DNA from: Biformimicrobium ophioploci
Lineage (GTDB): Bacteria > Pseudomonadota > Gammaproteobacteria > Pseudomonadales > Cellvibrionaceae
Length of the DNA stretch: 64,000 nucleotides
Direction of reading: 5' to 3'
Assembly: GCF_030270605.1 (NCBI RefSeq)
Contig: NZ_BSYJ01000005.1
Location: 1-64,000, forward strand
The notes under the pieces are model-generated. The model was not told the origin of the DNA. It searched no databases and was given only the letters and a program-made list of their open reading frames with translations. This document shows, one piece after another, positions 1 to 7,682 of this stretch (position 1 is its first letter; each line of letters begins with the position of its first letter). The translations under genes were made by a program, and so were the position numbers.

Positions 1-2
1 GT

Positions 3-278
3 GGCTATGTGGCATTCCGCCATTTCTGGAACAGTGAGTGGCGCAGTAACCTGGTGCTTTCCGCCATTACCGCGGATAACCCGGATTACCTGTCCGACAA
101 CACCGCTGCCGACTACACCAGCACCCACGTGAACCTGCTGTATTCGCCCACGCCGAAGATGACCCTCGGTGGGGAATATATCCTGGCGAGCAAGCAGGTC
201 GAGAACTTCAGCGGCCTGCTGCTGGATGACGAGGGCGAGATGCGTCGCCTGCAGTTCTCAGTCAAATATGTTTTCTAA
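3..278 (+). CDS. DcaP-like outer-membrane porin, C-terminal fragment
   Basis: Only the last 91 codons lie in the window; the reading frame is open from base 3 and the true start is to the left. The fragment has alternating polar and aromatic residues, short turns, and ends in Tyr-Val-Phe. A terminal Phe is the signature by which BAM recognises outer-membrane beta-barrels. The segment resembles the C-terminus of DcaP-family trimeric porins, which take up small organic acids, but this is recognition from memory on a short piece. It lies upstream of a sodium:solute symporter pair on the same strand, so porin and inner-membrane carrier may serve one substrate. An alternative is another 16-18 strand porin family. 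Confidence 0.55.
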   Translation, partial: GYVAFRHFWNSEWRSNLVLSAITADNPDYLSDNTAADYTSTHVNLLYSPTPKMTLGGEYILASKQVENFSGLLLDDEGEMRRLQFSVKYVF

Positions 279-337
279 CCCGGAGTCCCGAGGAATAATG
301 GCCCATGACAATAATAAACACGGACTTGGATAGCCAA

Positions 338-367
338 GGACAAAGTAAACACGGACAAAGTAATCAC
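338..367 (+). repeat. 15-bp tandem duplication in the symporter leader
   Basis: Two adjacent 15-bp units (338-352 and 353-367) starting GGACAAAGTAA differ at one base. They sit directly before the GGAG ribosome-binding site of the small symporter subunit. The duplication lies in the 100-bp gap after the porin gene. It could be a slippage product or a protein-binding site; nothing in the sequence decides. Confidence 0.5.
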
Positions 368-378
368 GGAGAATGCCC

Positions 379-696
379 ATGAGCTTTGAAAGCGAAAATC
401 ATGCAGAAGCCTACTGGAAAGAGAACCTGCGCCTCATGTTCACATTGTTGAGCATCTGGGCCCTGGTCTCGTTCGGCTGTGGAATTCTGTTTGTGGATGA
501 ACTGAATGCAATCCGGGTAGGCGGTTTCAAACTGGGCTTCTGGTTTGCCCAGCAGGGTGCCATCTACGTATTCCTGGTACTGATCGCGGTTTATGCCTAC
601 AAGATGAACCAGCTCGATCGCAAGTACAACGTTCACGAGGACCACGACGAGGCTGAAGAAGCCGAGCCGGTGCTCGAAGAAAAGTTCGGCCAGTAG
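379..696 (+). CDS. Sodium:solute symporter small subunit (DUF4212)
   Basis: This 105-residue membrane protein has two hydrophobic segments (about residues 20-40 and 52-73) and an acidic C-terminal tail. Length, layout and position match the DUF4212 small subunit that is paired with VC_2705-type sodium:solute symporters. An ATG at 373 is also in frame, but the GGAG at 367-370 is too close to it and is well spaced (8 bases) from the ATG at 379, so 379 is preferred. The large subunit follows after 9 bases, so the two are surely co-transcribed. The transported solute (acetate or another carboxylate in related systems) cannot be read from the sequence. Confidence 0.85.
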   Translation: MSFESENHAEAYWKENLRLMFTLLSIWALVSFGCGILFVDELNAIRVGGFKLGFWFAQQGAIYVFLVLIAVYAYKMNQLDRKYNVHEDHDEAEEAEPVLEEKFGQ

Positions 697-705
697 GAGT
701 AGATC

Positions 706-2412
706 ATGGATATCCAAACGCTAACCTTTATCATCGTCGGCATGACGTTCGCGCTGTATATCGGCATCGCGATCTGGTCCCGTGCCGGTTCCACCAATGA
801 CTTCTACGTGGCCGGTGGCGGTGTACATCCGCTGGCGAACGGCATGGCCACGGCCGCTGACTGGATGTCGGCTGCGTCCTTCATCTCCATGGCTGGCCTG
901 ATCAGCTTCATGGGTTACGACGGTGCGGTATACCTGATGGGCTGGACCGGCGGCTACGTGCTGCTGGCACTGTGCCTCGCACCTTACCTGCGCAAGTTTG
1001 GCAAGTTCACGGTGCCGGCCTTTATTGGCGACCGCTACTACTCGCAGACGGCGCGCACCGTAGCGGTGATCTGTGCGATCTTCGTGTCCTTTACCTATGT
1101 AGCGGGCCAGATGCGCGGTGTTGGTGTGGTGTTCTCGCGCTTCCTGGAAGTTGACGTGACCACCGGTGTAATCATCGGCATGGGCATTGTGTTTTTCTAC
1201 GCGGTACTCGGCGGCATGAAGGGCATCACCTACACCCAGGTTGCGCAGTACTGCGTACTGATCTTCGCCTACCTGGTGCCGGCAATCTTCATCTCCGTGA
1301 TGATGACTGGCAACGTGATCCCGCAGATCGGCTTCGGTTCCGAACTGGCGGACGGCAGTGGCACCTACCTGCTCGACAAGCTAGACGGGCTCTCGGCTGA
1401 GCTAGGGTTTACGGAATATACATCGGGGACCAAAAGCACCATCGATGTATTCTTCATCACCGCAGCCCTGATGGTGGGTACTGCAGGCCTGCCGCATGTG
1501 ATCGTACGCTTCTTCACCGTGCCGAAGGTACGTGACGCGCGTAAATCCGCGGGCTGGGCGCTGCTGTTCATCGCGCTGCTGTACACCACTGCACCGGCGA
1601 TCGCTTCCTTTGCCCGTGTGAACATGATCGACACCATCAATGGTCCGGATGCACAGGGTACTGCCTATACGGAAGCCCCGAGCTGGATCACCAACTGGGA
1701 AAAAACCGGTCTGATCAGCTGGGAAGACAAGAACGAAGACGGCAAGATGTTCTACTCGGGCGATGACCGCAACGAGATGAAGATCGACCGCGACATCATG
1801 GTACTGGCCAACCCGGAAATTGCCGACCTGCCAGCCTGGGTAATCGCGCTGGTGGCAGCGGGCGGTATTGCTGCAGCCCTGTCGACCTCCGCGGGCCTGC
1901 TGTTGGTGATTTCGACCTCGGTCTCGCACGACCTGTTGAAGCGCAACCTGATGCCCAACATCAGTGAGAAGCAGGAGCTGACCTACGCCCGGATTGCCTC
2001 GGCGGTGGCAGTGTGTGTTGCCGGCTACCTCGGAATCAATCCACCAGGGTTTGTGGCACAGGTGGTGGCGTTCGCCTTCGGCCTGGCAGCGTCGTCCTTC
2101 TTCCCGGCCATCATCATGGGTATCTTCAGCAAGCGCATGAACAAGGAAGGCGCAATCGCGGGTATGCTGTCTGGCATCACCTTCACCGCGGCCTACATCA
2201 TCTACTTCAAGTTCATCAATCCGGCTGGCAATGTGCCTGAGAACTGGCTGTTCGGCATCTCTCCGGAGGGCATTGGTACACTCGGTATGGTGATCAACTT
2301 TGTAGTGGCCATGGCGGTAGCGCGTGTCACCACTGAATCTCCGCAGGATGTACAGGAGATGGTGGCGAACATCCGCTTCCCGAAAGGCGCCGGTGAGGCC
2401 ACTGCCCACTAG
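706..2412 (+). CDS. Sodium:solute symporter large subunit, VC_2705 subfamily
   Basis: This 568-residue inner-membrane carrier of the SSS/LeuT-fold family has about 13 hydrophobic segments. The N-terminal region shows the family's [18 protein letters not shown] stretch followed by the [12 protein letters not shown] motif that lines the sodium and substrate sites in SSS carriers. A hydrophilic insert around residues 310-365, rich in Asp, Glu and Lys, is typical of the subfamily with a separate small subunit. Start ATG at 706 follows GGAG at 696-699. A rho-independent terminator lies about 90 bases after the stop, closing the unit with the DUF4212 subunit. The substrate is likely a short organic acid, by family only. 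Confidence 0.88.
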   Translation: MDIQTLTFIIVGMTFALYIGIAIWSRAGSTNDFYVAGGGVHPLANGMATAADWMSAASFISMAGLISFMGYDGAVYLMGWTGGYVLLALCLAPYLRKFGKFTVPAFIGDRYYSQTARTVAVICAIFVSFTYVAGQMRGVGVVFSRFLEVDVTTGVIIGMGIVFFYAVLGGMKGITYTQVAQYCVLIFAYLVPAIFISVMMTGNVIPQIGFGSELADGSGTYLLDKLDGLSAELGFTEYTSGTKSTIDVFFITAALMVGTAGLPHVIVRFFTVPKVRDARKSAGWALLFIALLYTTAPAIASFARVNMIDTINGPDAQGTAYTEAPSWITNWEKTGLISWEDKNEDGKMFYSGDDRNEMKIDRDIMVLANPEIADLPAWVIALVAAGGIAAALSTSAGLLLVISTSVSHDLLKRNLMPNISEKQELTYARIASAVAVCVAGYLGINPPGFVAQVVAFAFGLAASSFFPAIIMGIFSKRMNKEGAIAGMLSGITFTAAYIIYFKFINPAGNVPENWLFGISPEGIGTLGMVINFVVAMAVARVTTESPQDVQEMVANIRFPKGAGEATAH

Positions 2413-2505
2413 GACCCGCAGACGGGCGGGGGTAACTCCGCCTGTACTGTGTGACAGATATGTAGTCGTTATTTTTGTTGTGAATTGCTCTCGGTGAGCA
2501 CTGTT

Positions 2506-2552
2506 GGCGGAAACCCCGGACGCCTGGGGGATTCCGCCTTTTTTGTTTTTTC
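2506..2552 (+). terminator. Rho-independent terminator of the symporter operon
   Basis: A long stem (2506-2517 with 2527-2538, one A-A mismatch) is built from GGCGGAA and CCCC arms with a 9-base loop. A near-continuous T tract follows to 2552. It lies between the symporter stop and the next plus-strand gene, so it isolates the symporter transcript. Confidence 0.88.
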
Positions 2553-2666
2553 TTTCCTCCTTTTTCTGCATTGCTAACCTGATCTTTCTGTCGGGTGACC
2601 CCGGCGGGGCTGTGGGTTAACCTTTTGCACGACTCAGGACATTTTCACAGTAGGTGCGGGTATTTC

Positions 2667-3356
2667 ATGACACATCCAGAATCCCATCGCGTGCATCGGT
2701 CAGGCTGGCTGCGCGCTGCGGTGCTTGGTGCAAATGACGGTATCGTCTCCACCGCCAGCCTGGTGATTGGGGTGGCCGCCGCGGGCACCAGCCAGGAAAG
2801 TATCCTGCTCGCCGGGGTTGCGGGTCTGGTGGCGGGTGCCATGTCGATGGCGGCGGGGGAGTATGTATCCGTAAGCTCGCAGGCCGATATCGAACAGGCG
2901 GACCTGGAAATCGAAAGGCAAGCGCTGCGCGACAATTATGCTGGTGAGGTACGGGAACTGGCAGAAATCTACGTGGCGCGCGGCCTGAGTGCCGAGCTGG
3001 CAACACAGGTGGCAAGGCAGTTGATGGAAAAAGATGCGCTGGCTGCCCATGCGCGGGATGAGATCGGTATTTCCGACAATGTGCGCGCGCAACCCATCCT
3101 CGCGGCGCTGTCATCTGCGCTGACTTTTGTCATTGGCGCTGCTGTGCCATTGTTGGTGGCCTGGCTGGTGCCGCTGCAGGGCGTTATCTTCAGCGTCGCT
3201 ACTGCCTCGCTGCTGTGCCTGGGGGTACTGGGGGCGATGGCTGCCCGCGCGGGCGGTGCGCCAATGATGCGCGGTGCGCTGCGGGTGTTGTTCTGGGGCA
3301 GCGCCGCGATGCTGGCGACGGCGGCGGTGGGCCGCCTGTTCGGGGTGGTGGTCTAG
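2667..3356 (+). CDS. VIT1/CCC1-family metal transporter
   Basis: This 229-residue inner-membrane protein is of the VIT1/CCC1 family, whose members move Fe(II) or Mn(II). It has the family start: a basic leader, then GANDGIVSTASLVIGVAAA as the first membrane helix. A second helix contains AGAMSMAAGEYVSVSSQ, where Met and Glu residues line the metal path. A hydrophilic helical region (about residues 75-140, with ExxxL repeats) matches the cytoplasmic metal-binding domain. Three further membrane helices follow. A longer frame starts at 2595, but the ATG at 2667 begins at the conserved N-terminus and has AGGTG upstream. It stands alone between a terminator and a convergent gene. Confidence 0.88.
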   Translation: MTHPESHRVHRSGWLRAAVLGANDGIVSTASLVIGVAAAGTSQESILLAGVAGLVAGAMSMAAGEYVSVSSQADIEQADLEIERQALRDNYAGEVRELAEIYVARGLSAELATQVARQLMEKDALAAHARDEIGISDNVRAQPILAALSSALTFVIGAAVPLLVAWLVPLQGVIFSVATASLLCLGVLGAMAARAGGAPMMRGALRVLFWGSAAMLATAAVGRLFGVVV

Positions 3357-3370
3357 CGGCAGACGTACAA

Positions 3371-4012
3371 TTAGAGCGTGGAATCCGGCTGGTTTTCCGG
3401 GCGCGCCTGTTCGAACGCCGGCAGGGCTGAGCATGCTTCAGCGATTGCCTGTAGTTTTGGGAAAGCGCTCATCTCCACTCCGAAGCGCTCTGCATTGTAA
3501 ATCTGCGGCATCAGGCAAACCTCAAATAGCCCCGGCGTAGCACCGGAGGCAAAAGGTATGGCGGACATCTGTTGCTCGAGGGCTGCAAAGCCCTGGTCGA
3601 TCCAGTGCCTGACCCACGCCGCTTTCTGTTCGTCGCTGATGCCGTATTCGGTCTGGAGAAACTTCAGTACCCTGAGGTTCTGTATGGGCTGGATATCACA
3701 GGCGACGTTGTAGGCCAGGGCGCGAATGCGGGCGCGCTCGAAGCTGTCCGCCGGTAGCAGCGCCGGCTGGGGGTGCTGCTCCTCCAGCCACTCGATGATG
3801 GCCAGCGACTGGGTCAGTGACTTGTCCCCATAAGCAAGCGTGGGCACCAGCCCCTGAGGGTTTCGCGCCCGGTACGCCTCTCCTTTCTGTTCGCCTTTCA
3901 GCAGGTTCACCGGGCAGTAATCGTACTGCAGGCCCTTCAGGTTGAGGGCGATACGCACGCGGTAGCTGGCAGAAGAGCGAAAGTATCCGTGCAGTTCCAT
4001 CGGGAGCTTCAT
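3371..4012 (-). CDS. maiA: Maleylacetoacetate isomerase (zeta-class GST)
   Basis: This 213-residue cytosolic enzyme isomerises maleylacetoacetate to fumarylacetoacetate with glutathione, in the homogentisate route of tyrosine and phenylalanine breakdown. The N-terminal thioredoxin-like domain shows SSASYRVRIALNLKG, the zeta-class glutathione-site motif with its catalytic Ser, and NPQGLVPTL. The C-terminal helical domain has the CLMPQIYNAERF helix. Length is normal. Two in-frame ATGs are possible (4012 and 4000); AAGGA abuts the first, so the second may be used. It is divergent from a MarR-type regulator with a 417-bp gap. The other pathway genes, hmgA and fah, are not in the window. Confidence 0.88.
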   Translation of the reverse strand: MKLPMELHGYFRSSASYRVRIALNLKGLQYDYCPVNLLKGEQKGEAYRARNPQGLVPTLAYGDKSLTQSLAIIEWLEEQHPQPALLPADSFERARIRALAYNVACDIQPIQNLRVLKFLQTEYGISDEQKAAWVRHWIDQGFAALEQQMSAIPFASGATPGLFEVCLMPQIYNAERFGVEMSAFPKLQAIAEACSALPAFEQARPENQPDSTL

Positions 4013-4429
4013 TCCTTTTCGGGCGGCGCAATCTGCCGCGCTGGCTGCTGGTTAAAACCTGTACGGTTGGTGTGAGAAACATCCACTGTGCCTGCGGCCG
4101 TCACACAGCTGGTAAATTTCTGGCCGATTTGCGTGGTTTTATTGCCGCAAATTACAAAATAAATCACAAAAATGGCGGACATAGGGCATATAATGCGCGG
4201 TCGCATTTCTTCGTGATGTGCTCTTCGGCTGATGCATTCCGGTGTGGCTGTGGGCGCTGCCTCTGTACGTGTACCGCACGTATGCTGCTTCCCGCCGCCG
4301 CAACTATCGAGGCCACACAGGTTACATTTGAAACCAATGTTAGATACATTTGTAATCGTGAACAAGGCCGCGCCCGGGAGTTTTCCGCAGGTGCGCTGGC
4401 TAAAAAGTAGCCTCAGTCGGTAACTGGAA
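4013..4429. promoter_or_regulatory. Divergent regulatory region between maiA and the MarR gene
   Basis: This 417-bp non-coding gap lies between two divergent starts. A perfect TATAAT is present at 4189-4194, in the context CATATAATG, without a convincing -35 box. Nearer the MarR start, the octamer TACATTTG occurs twice in direct orientation (4323-4330 and 4345-4352), exactly 22 bp apart. That phasing suggests a site for a dimeric regulator such as the adjacent MarR protein. The rest shows no gene that I can support. Confidence 0.45.
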
Positions 4430-4951
4430 ATGAGTGAAACAAAAGGACCGGAAGCAACCACTGGCGAGAGCCCGGAAAGCAGGACGGCGGAGCTGCGGCT
4501 GGAGAAATTCCTGCCGTATCGACTGTCTGTGCTTTCCAACCGGGTCAGTAATGCCATTGCCGGTGCCTACGGTGCCAAGTTTGGCCTGACGTTGCCGGCC
4601 TGGCGCGTGATGGCGATCCTCGGGCGTTATCCGGGCCTTTCCGCGGCGGAGCTGGTTGAGCAGACCGCGATGGACAAGGTTGCGATCAGTCGTGCAGTTT
4701 CTGCACTGCTGAAGAGTGAATACCTTGAGCGCAAGGAAGACCAGGTCGACCGGCGCCGGCAGATGCTGTACCTGTCGGAGTCCGGCAAGGGCGTATATAA
4801 CCGCATCGTGCCACTGGCCAAGCGTTATGAGAACGACCTGATGGCTTCCCTGACCGAGGAGGAGCGCGTTCAGCTGGATGTCATCCTGGAGAAACTGATG
4901 AGCCGTGCATTGGAGTGGGGGATGCATGGCCTCGCGTCGCACGAAGACTAG
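4430..4951 (+). CDS. MarR-family transcriptional regulator
   Basis: This 173-residue cytosolic DNA-binding protein has a central winged helix-turn-helix. The segment LSAAELVEQTAMDKVAISRA provides the two HTH helices, and the wing carries DQVDRRRQ, the DxRxxR-like signature of the family. Flanking helices would form the dimer interface. It is divergent from maiA and 56 bp upstream of an aromatic aminotransferase gene on the same strand. Regulation of tyrosine and phenylalanine breakdown in response to an aromatic intermediate is therefore plausible, but this is inferred from context. The C-terminus ends in a short Asp/His tail with no known meaning. Confidence 0.85.
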   Translation: MSETKGPEATTGESPESRTAELRLEKFLPYRLSVLSNRVSNAIAGAYGAKFGLTLPAWRVMAILGRYPGLSAAELVEQTAMDKVAISRAVSALLKSEYLERKEDQVDRRRQMLYLSESGKGVYNRIVPLAKRYENDLMASLTEEERVQLDVILEKLMSRALEWGMHGLASHED

Positions 4952-5007
4952 GGCCGCGAAGTTTAATTCCACGTTGTTTGTTGTTTTGTGTTTTGGGGAT
5001 TACGTAA

Positions 5008-6198
5008 ATGTTCGAACAATTTTCCGCGTTGCCTGCGGACCCGATTCTTGGCTTGCTCGCGGAATTCCGCGCGGATGACAATCCGAACAAGATTGACCTG
5101 GGCGTAGGTGTATACAAGGACGAGGCTGGCCACACTGCAATCCTGCAGGCGGTCAAAGAAGCGGAAACCCGTCTGCTTCGCACCGAAGAATCCAAGGTCT
5201 ATGTCGGTCCTGCTGGTACACCGGGCTTCTTCTCTACCATGTCCGAGCTGGTGCTTGGTGCAGGCCATCCCGCGCTGACCGACAACCGCGTACGTGGTGC
5301 ACAGACCCCGGGTGGCTGTGGTGCGCTGCGGGTGCTGGCAGAGTTTGCCAATCGTGCCAAGCAGGGTGCGACCATCTGGGTGAGTGACCCGACCTGGGCC
5401 AACCATGTACCGCTGCTGGGTTACGCGGGCCTCAATATCGAGACCTATCCCTATTATGATCGCGCCACCAGCAGCCTGCGTTTCGACGAGATGTACGAAG
5501 CCCTGAAAAAGGTGCCGGCTGGCGACCTGGTGCTTCTGCACGGTTGCTGTCACAACCCCTGCGGTGCGGACCTGACCCGCGAGCAGTGGGACCTGGTCAC
5601 TGAGCTGGCGCTGGAGCGCGGCTTTACCCCGTTCATCGATATGGCCTACCAGGGCTTCGGTGAAGGCCTGGCGGAAGACGCCTACGGTGCACGCGTGATG
5701 GCGAGCAAGCTGCCGGAAGTGATTATCGCGGCTTCCTGCTCCAAGAATTTTGGCCTCTATCGCGAGCGTGTGGGTCTTGCGATGGTGGTATATGCGAACT
5801 CCGCCCAGGCAGACGTGGGCCAGAGCCAGCTGCTGAGTGTGATCCGTGGCAACTACTCGATGCCGCCGAACCACGGCGGTGCCATTGTTGAAACCATCCT
5901 CACGGATGCGGGCCTGCGCGCCAACTGGGAGTCTGAGCTCTCCGATATGCGCGAGCGTATCAACAGCCTGCGTACCGGGCTGGTGGAAAACCTGGTGTCC
6001 AATGGTGCGGACGGCGACTTCAGCTTCATCCAGCGCCAGCGCGGTATGTTTTCCTTCCTGGGCATCAGCCCGGAGCAGGTGGCACGCCTGAAAAAGGAGT
6101 ACTCTATCTATATCGTGGACTCCAGCCGCATCAATGTGGCGGGCGTGAGCCAGGCGAACATGCAGTACCTGACCAGTGCAATTGCCTCAGTGATCTAG
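5008..6198 (+). CDS. tyrB: Aromatic amino acid aminotransferase (class I)
   Basis: This 396-residue PLP enzyme of the AspC/TyrB class interconverts aromatic amino acids or aspartate with their 2-oxo acids. It contains KIDLGVGVYKDE at the N-terminus, HGCCHNPCGAD for cofactor and substrate contacts, and IDMAYQGFGEGL. The PLP-binding Lys is K246 in SCSKNFGLYRERVG. Full length matches the family. The neighbourhood (MaiA, class II DAHP synthase and indolepyruvate oxidoreductase nearby) favours an aromatic role over aspartate, hence the tyrB-type label; AspC activity cannot be excluded. It follows the MarR gene by 56 bp and may be co-transcribed with it. Confidence 0.85.
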   Translation: MFEQFSALPADPILGLLAEFRADDNPNKIDLGVGVYKDEAGHTAILQAVKEAETRLLRTEESKVYVGPAGTPGFFSTMSELVLGAGHPALTDNRVRGAQTPGGCGALRVLAEFANRAKQGATIWVSDPTWANHVPLLGYAGLNIETYPYYDRATSSLRFDEMYEALKKVPAGDLVLLHGCCHNPCGADLTREQWDLVTELALERGFTPFIDMAYQGFGEGLAEDAYGARVMASKLPEVIIAASCSKNFGLYRERVGLAMVVYANSAQADVGQSQLLSVIRGNYSMPPNHGGAIVETILTDAGLRANWESELSDMRERINSLRTGLVENLVSNGADGDFSFIQRQRGMFSFLGISPEQVARLKKEYSIYIVDSSRINVAGVSQANMQYLTSAIASVI

Positions 6199-6237
6199 GT
6201 CTGGTTTGCCTTTCTGGCATTGACCAGTGGAGAGCAG

Positions 6238-6265
6238 GGCGGCTTTAAGCCGCCTTGTGCATTTT
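6238..6265 (+). terminator. Possible terminator after the aminotransferase
   Basis: GGCGGC (6238-6243) pairs perfectly with GCCGCC (6249-6254) around a TTTAA loop. Only two T follow at once, then GTGC and five T. It lies in the 88-bp gap before the DAHP synthase gene. The poor T tract makes strong termination doubtful; partial read-through is likely. Confidence 0.5.
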
Positions 6266-6286
6266 TAAAGAAGTAAGGATTTTGTT

Positions 6287-7645
6287 TTGTCACCGGTAAA
6301 GGACTGGCGCCCGGATAGCTGGCGCGCACACCCGGCCCACCAGCAGCCGATTTATCCCTCAGCAGATGCGGTACTCGACGCGGAAAAGATCCTGCGTGCG
6401 CAGCCGCCGCTGGTGTTTGCGCAGGAGGCGCGGGACCTGCGCCGTCAGCTGGCGAATGCGGCGGAGGGGCGGGCGTTCCTGTTGCAGGGTGGTGATTGCG
6501 CGGAAACCTTTGCCGACTTTGGTGCCGTGCGCATCAAGGACACTTTCCGGGTGATCCTGCAGATGGCGGTGGTGTTGACGTTTGCAGGCAATATGCCGGT
6601 GGTCAAGGTCGCGCGTATGGCGGGTCAGTTCGCCAAGCCGCGTTCTTCTGCCGAGGAAAGCCAGGGCGGCATCAGCCTGCCCAGTTACCGTGGTGATATC
6701 ATCAATGACATCGGTTTTAATGCCGCGGCGCGCACGCCCGATCCCGCACGCATGGTACAGGCCTACCACCAGGCGGCGTCCACGCTCAACCTGCTGCGTG
6801 CGTTTGCGCAGGGTGGCCTTGCAGACTTGCATCAGGTGCACCAGTGGAACCTGGCCTTCCTGGACGGCAACCCGCTGCGCGGCAAGTACGAGCAGCTGGC
6901 CGCACGCCTGCAGGAGGCGCTGGAATTTATGGCCGTGTGTGGAGTCAATTCCGACAATACCCCCGCAATCCGTGAAACCACGCTCTATACCTCGCATGAA
7001 GCCCTGTTGTTGAATTACGAGGAGGCCCTGACCCGTATCGATAGCCAGACCGGCGACTGGTATGACTGTTCCGCGCATATGCTGTGGATCGGTGAGCGCA
7101 CGCGACAGCTGGATGGCGCGCATATCGAGTATCTTTCCGGTGTGCACAACCCGATTGGGGTGAAGGTGGGGCCGGGCATGGAAGGGGACGACCTGATCCG
7201 CATGATCGACAAGCTCAACCCGGAAAATGCCCCGGGACGCCTGACCCTGATCACGCGGATGGGTGCCGGTGTGCTAGGTGATAAGCTGCCTGCACTGGCG
7301 CGCCGTGTACAGCAGGAAGGCCGCAGTGTGCTGTGGAGTACAGACCCGATGCACGGCAACACGGTCAAGGCCAGCAGCGGTTACAAGACGCGCAACTTCG
7401 ACAAGATTCTACAGGAGATTCGCGAGTTCTTTGCGGTGCATGCGGCAGAGGGTAGCCATGCCGGCGGGGTGCACCTGGAAATGACGGGTGAGCATGTCAC
7501 CGAGTGTACCGGTGGCGCCTGGGAGATTTCCGATGCAGACCTGGCCACCTGTTACCGTACCCAGTGCGACCCTCGCCTCAATGCCGACCAGGTTCTGGAA
7601 CTGGCATTCTGCGTGGCGGAAATGCTGCGCGAAGGTCGCGCCTGA
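6287..7645 (+). CDS. aroF: Class II 3-deoxy-7-phosphoheptulonate synthase
   Basis: This 452-residue cytosolic enzyme condenses phosphoenolpyruvate and erythrose 4-phosphate, the first step of the shikimate pathway. It is of the plant/mycobacterial class II type. Visible signatures are [11 protein letters not shown] (metal-binding Cys), [53 protein letters not shown] and STDPMHGNT. The start is a TTG at 6287, supported by AAGGA at 6275-6279 seven bases upstream; no ATG lies near the conserved N-terminus. Class II enzymes are usually feedback-regulated differently from class I. The gene follows tyrB, so synthesis and interconversion of aromatic amino acids are grouped here. The symbol is a generic choice. 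Confidence 0.92.
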   Translation: MSPVKDWRPDSWRAHPAHQQPIYPSADAVLDAEKILRAQPPLVFAQEARDLRRQLANAAEGRAFLLQGGDCAETFADFGAVRIKDTFRVILQMAVVLTFAGNMPVVKVARMAGQFAKPRSSAEESQGGISLPSYRGDIINDIGFNAAARTPDPARMVQAYHQAASTLNLLRAFAQGGLADLHQVHQWNLAFLDGNPLRGKYEQLAARLQEALEFMAVCGVNSDNTPAIRETTLYTSHEALLLNYEEALTRIDSQTGDWYDCSAHMLWIGERTRQLDGAHIEYLSGVHNPIGVKVGPGMEGDDLIRMIDKLNPENAPGRLTLITRMGAGVLGDKLPALARRVQQEGRSVLWSTDPMHGNTVKASSGYKTRNFDKILQEIREFFAVHAAEGSHAGGVHLEMTGEHVTECTGGAWEISDADLATCYRTQCDPRLNADQVLELAFCVAEMLREGRA

Positions 7646-7658
7646 GTGTTTCCCTGAA

Positions 7659-7682
7659 CCCCCTGGCTTTTCTGTCAGGGGG
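7659..7682. terminator. Hairpin between convergent DAHP synthase and alkylsulfatase genes
   Basis: CCCCCTG (7659-7665) pairs with CAGGGGG (7676-7682) around a T-rich 10-base loop. It overlaps the stop codon of the minus-strand gene. There is no T tract on either side, so intrinsic termination is doubtful. It may instead mark the convergent boundary as a stalling or mRNA-protecting stem. Confidence 0.4.

Noticed and set aside
1402-2571. Long 389-codon minus-strand ORF opposite the sodium:solute symporter
   Set aside because: It is an antisense shadow of a clear SSS gene in GC-rich DNA and crosses the terminator. It has His/Arg-rich composition without motifs.
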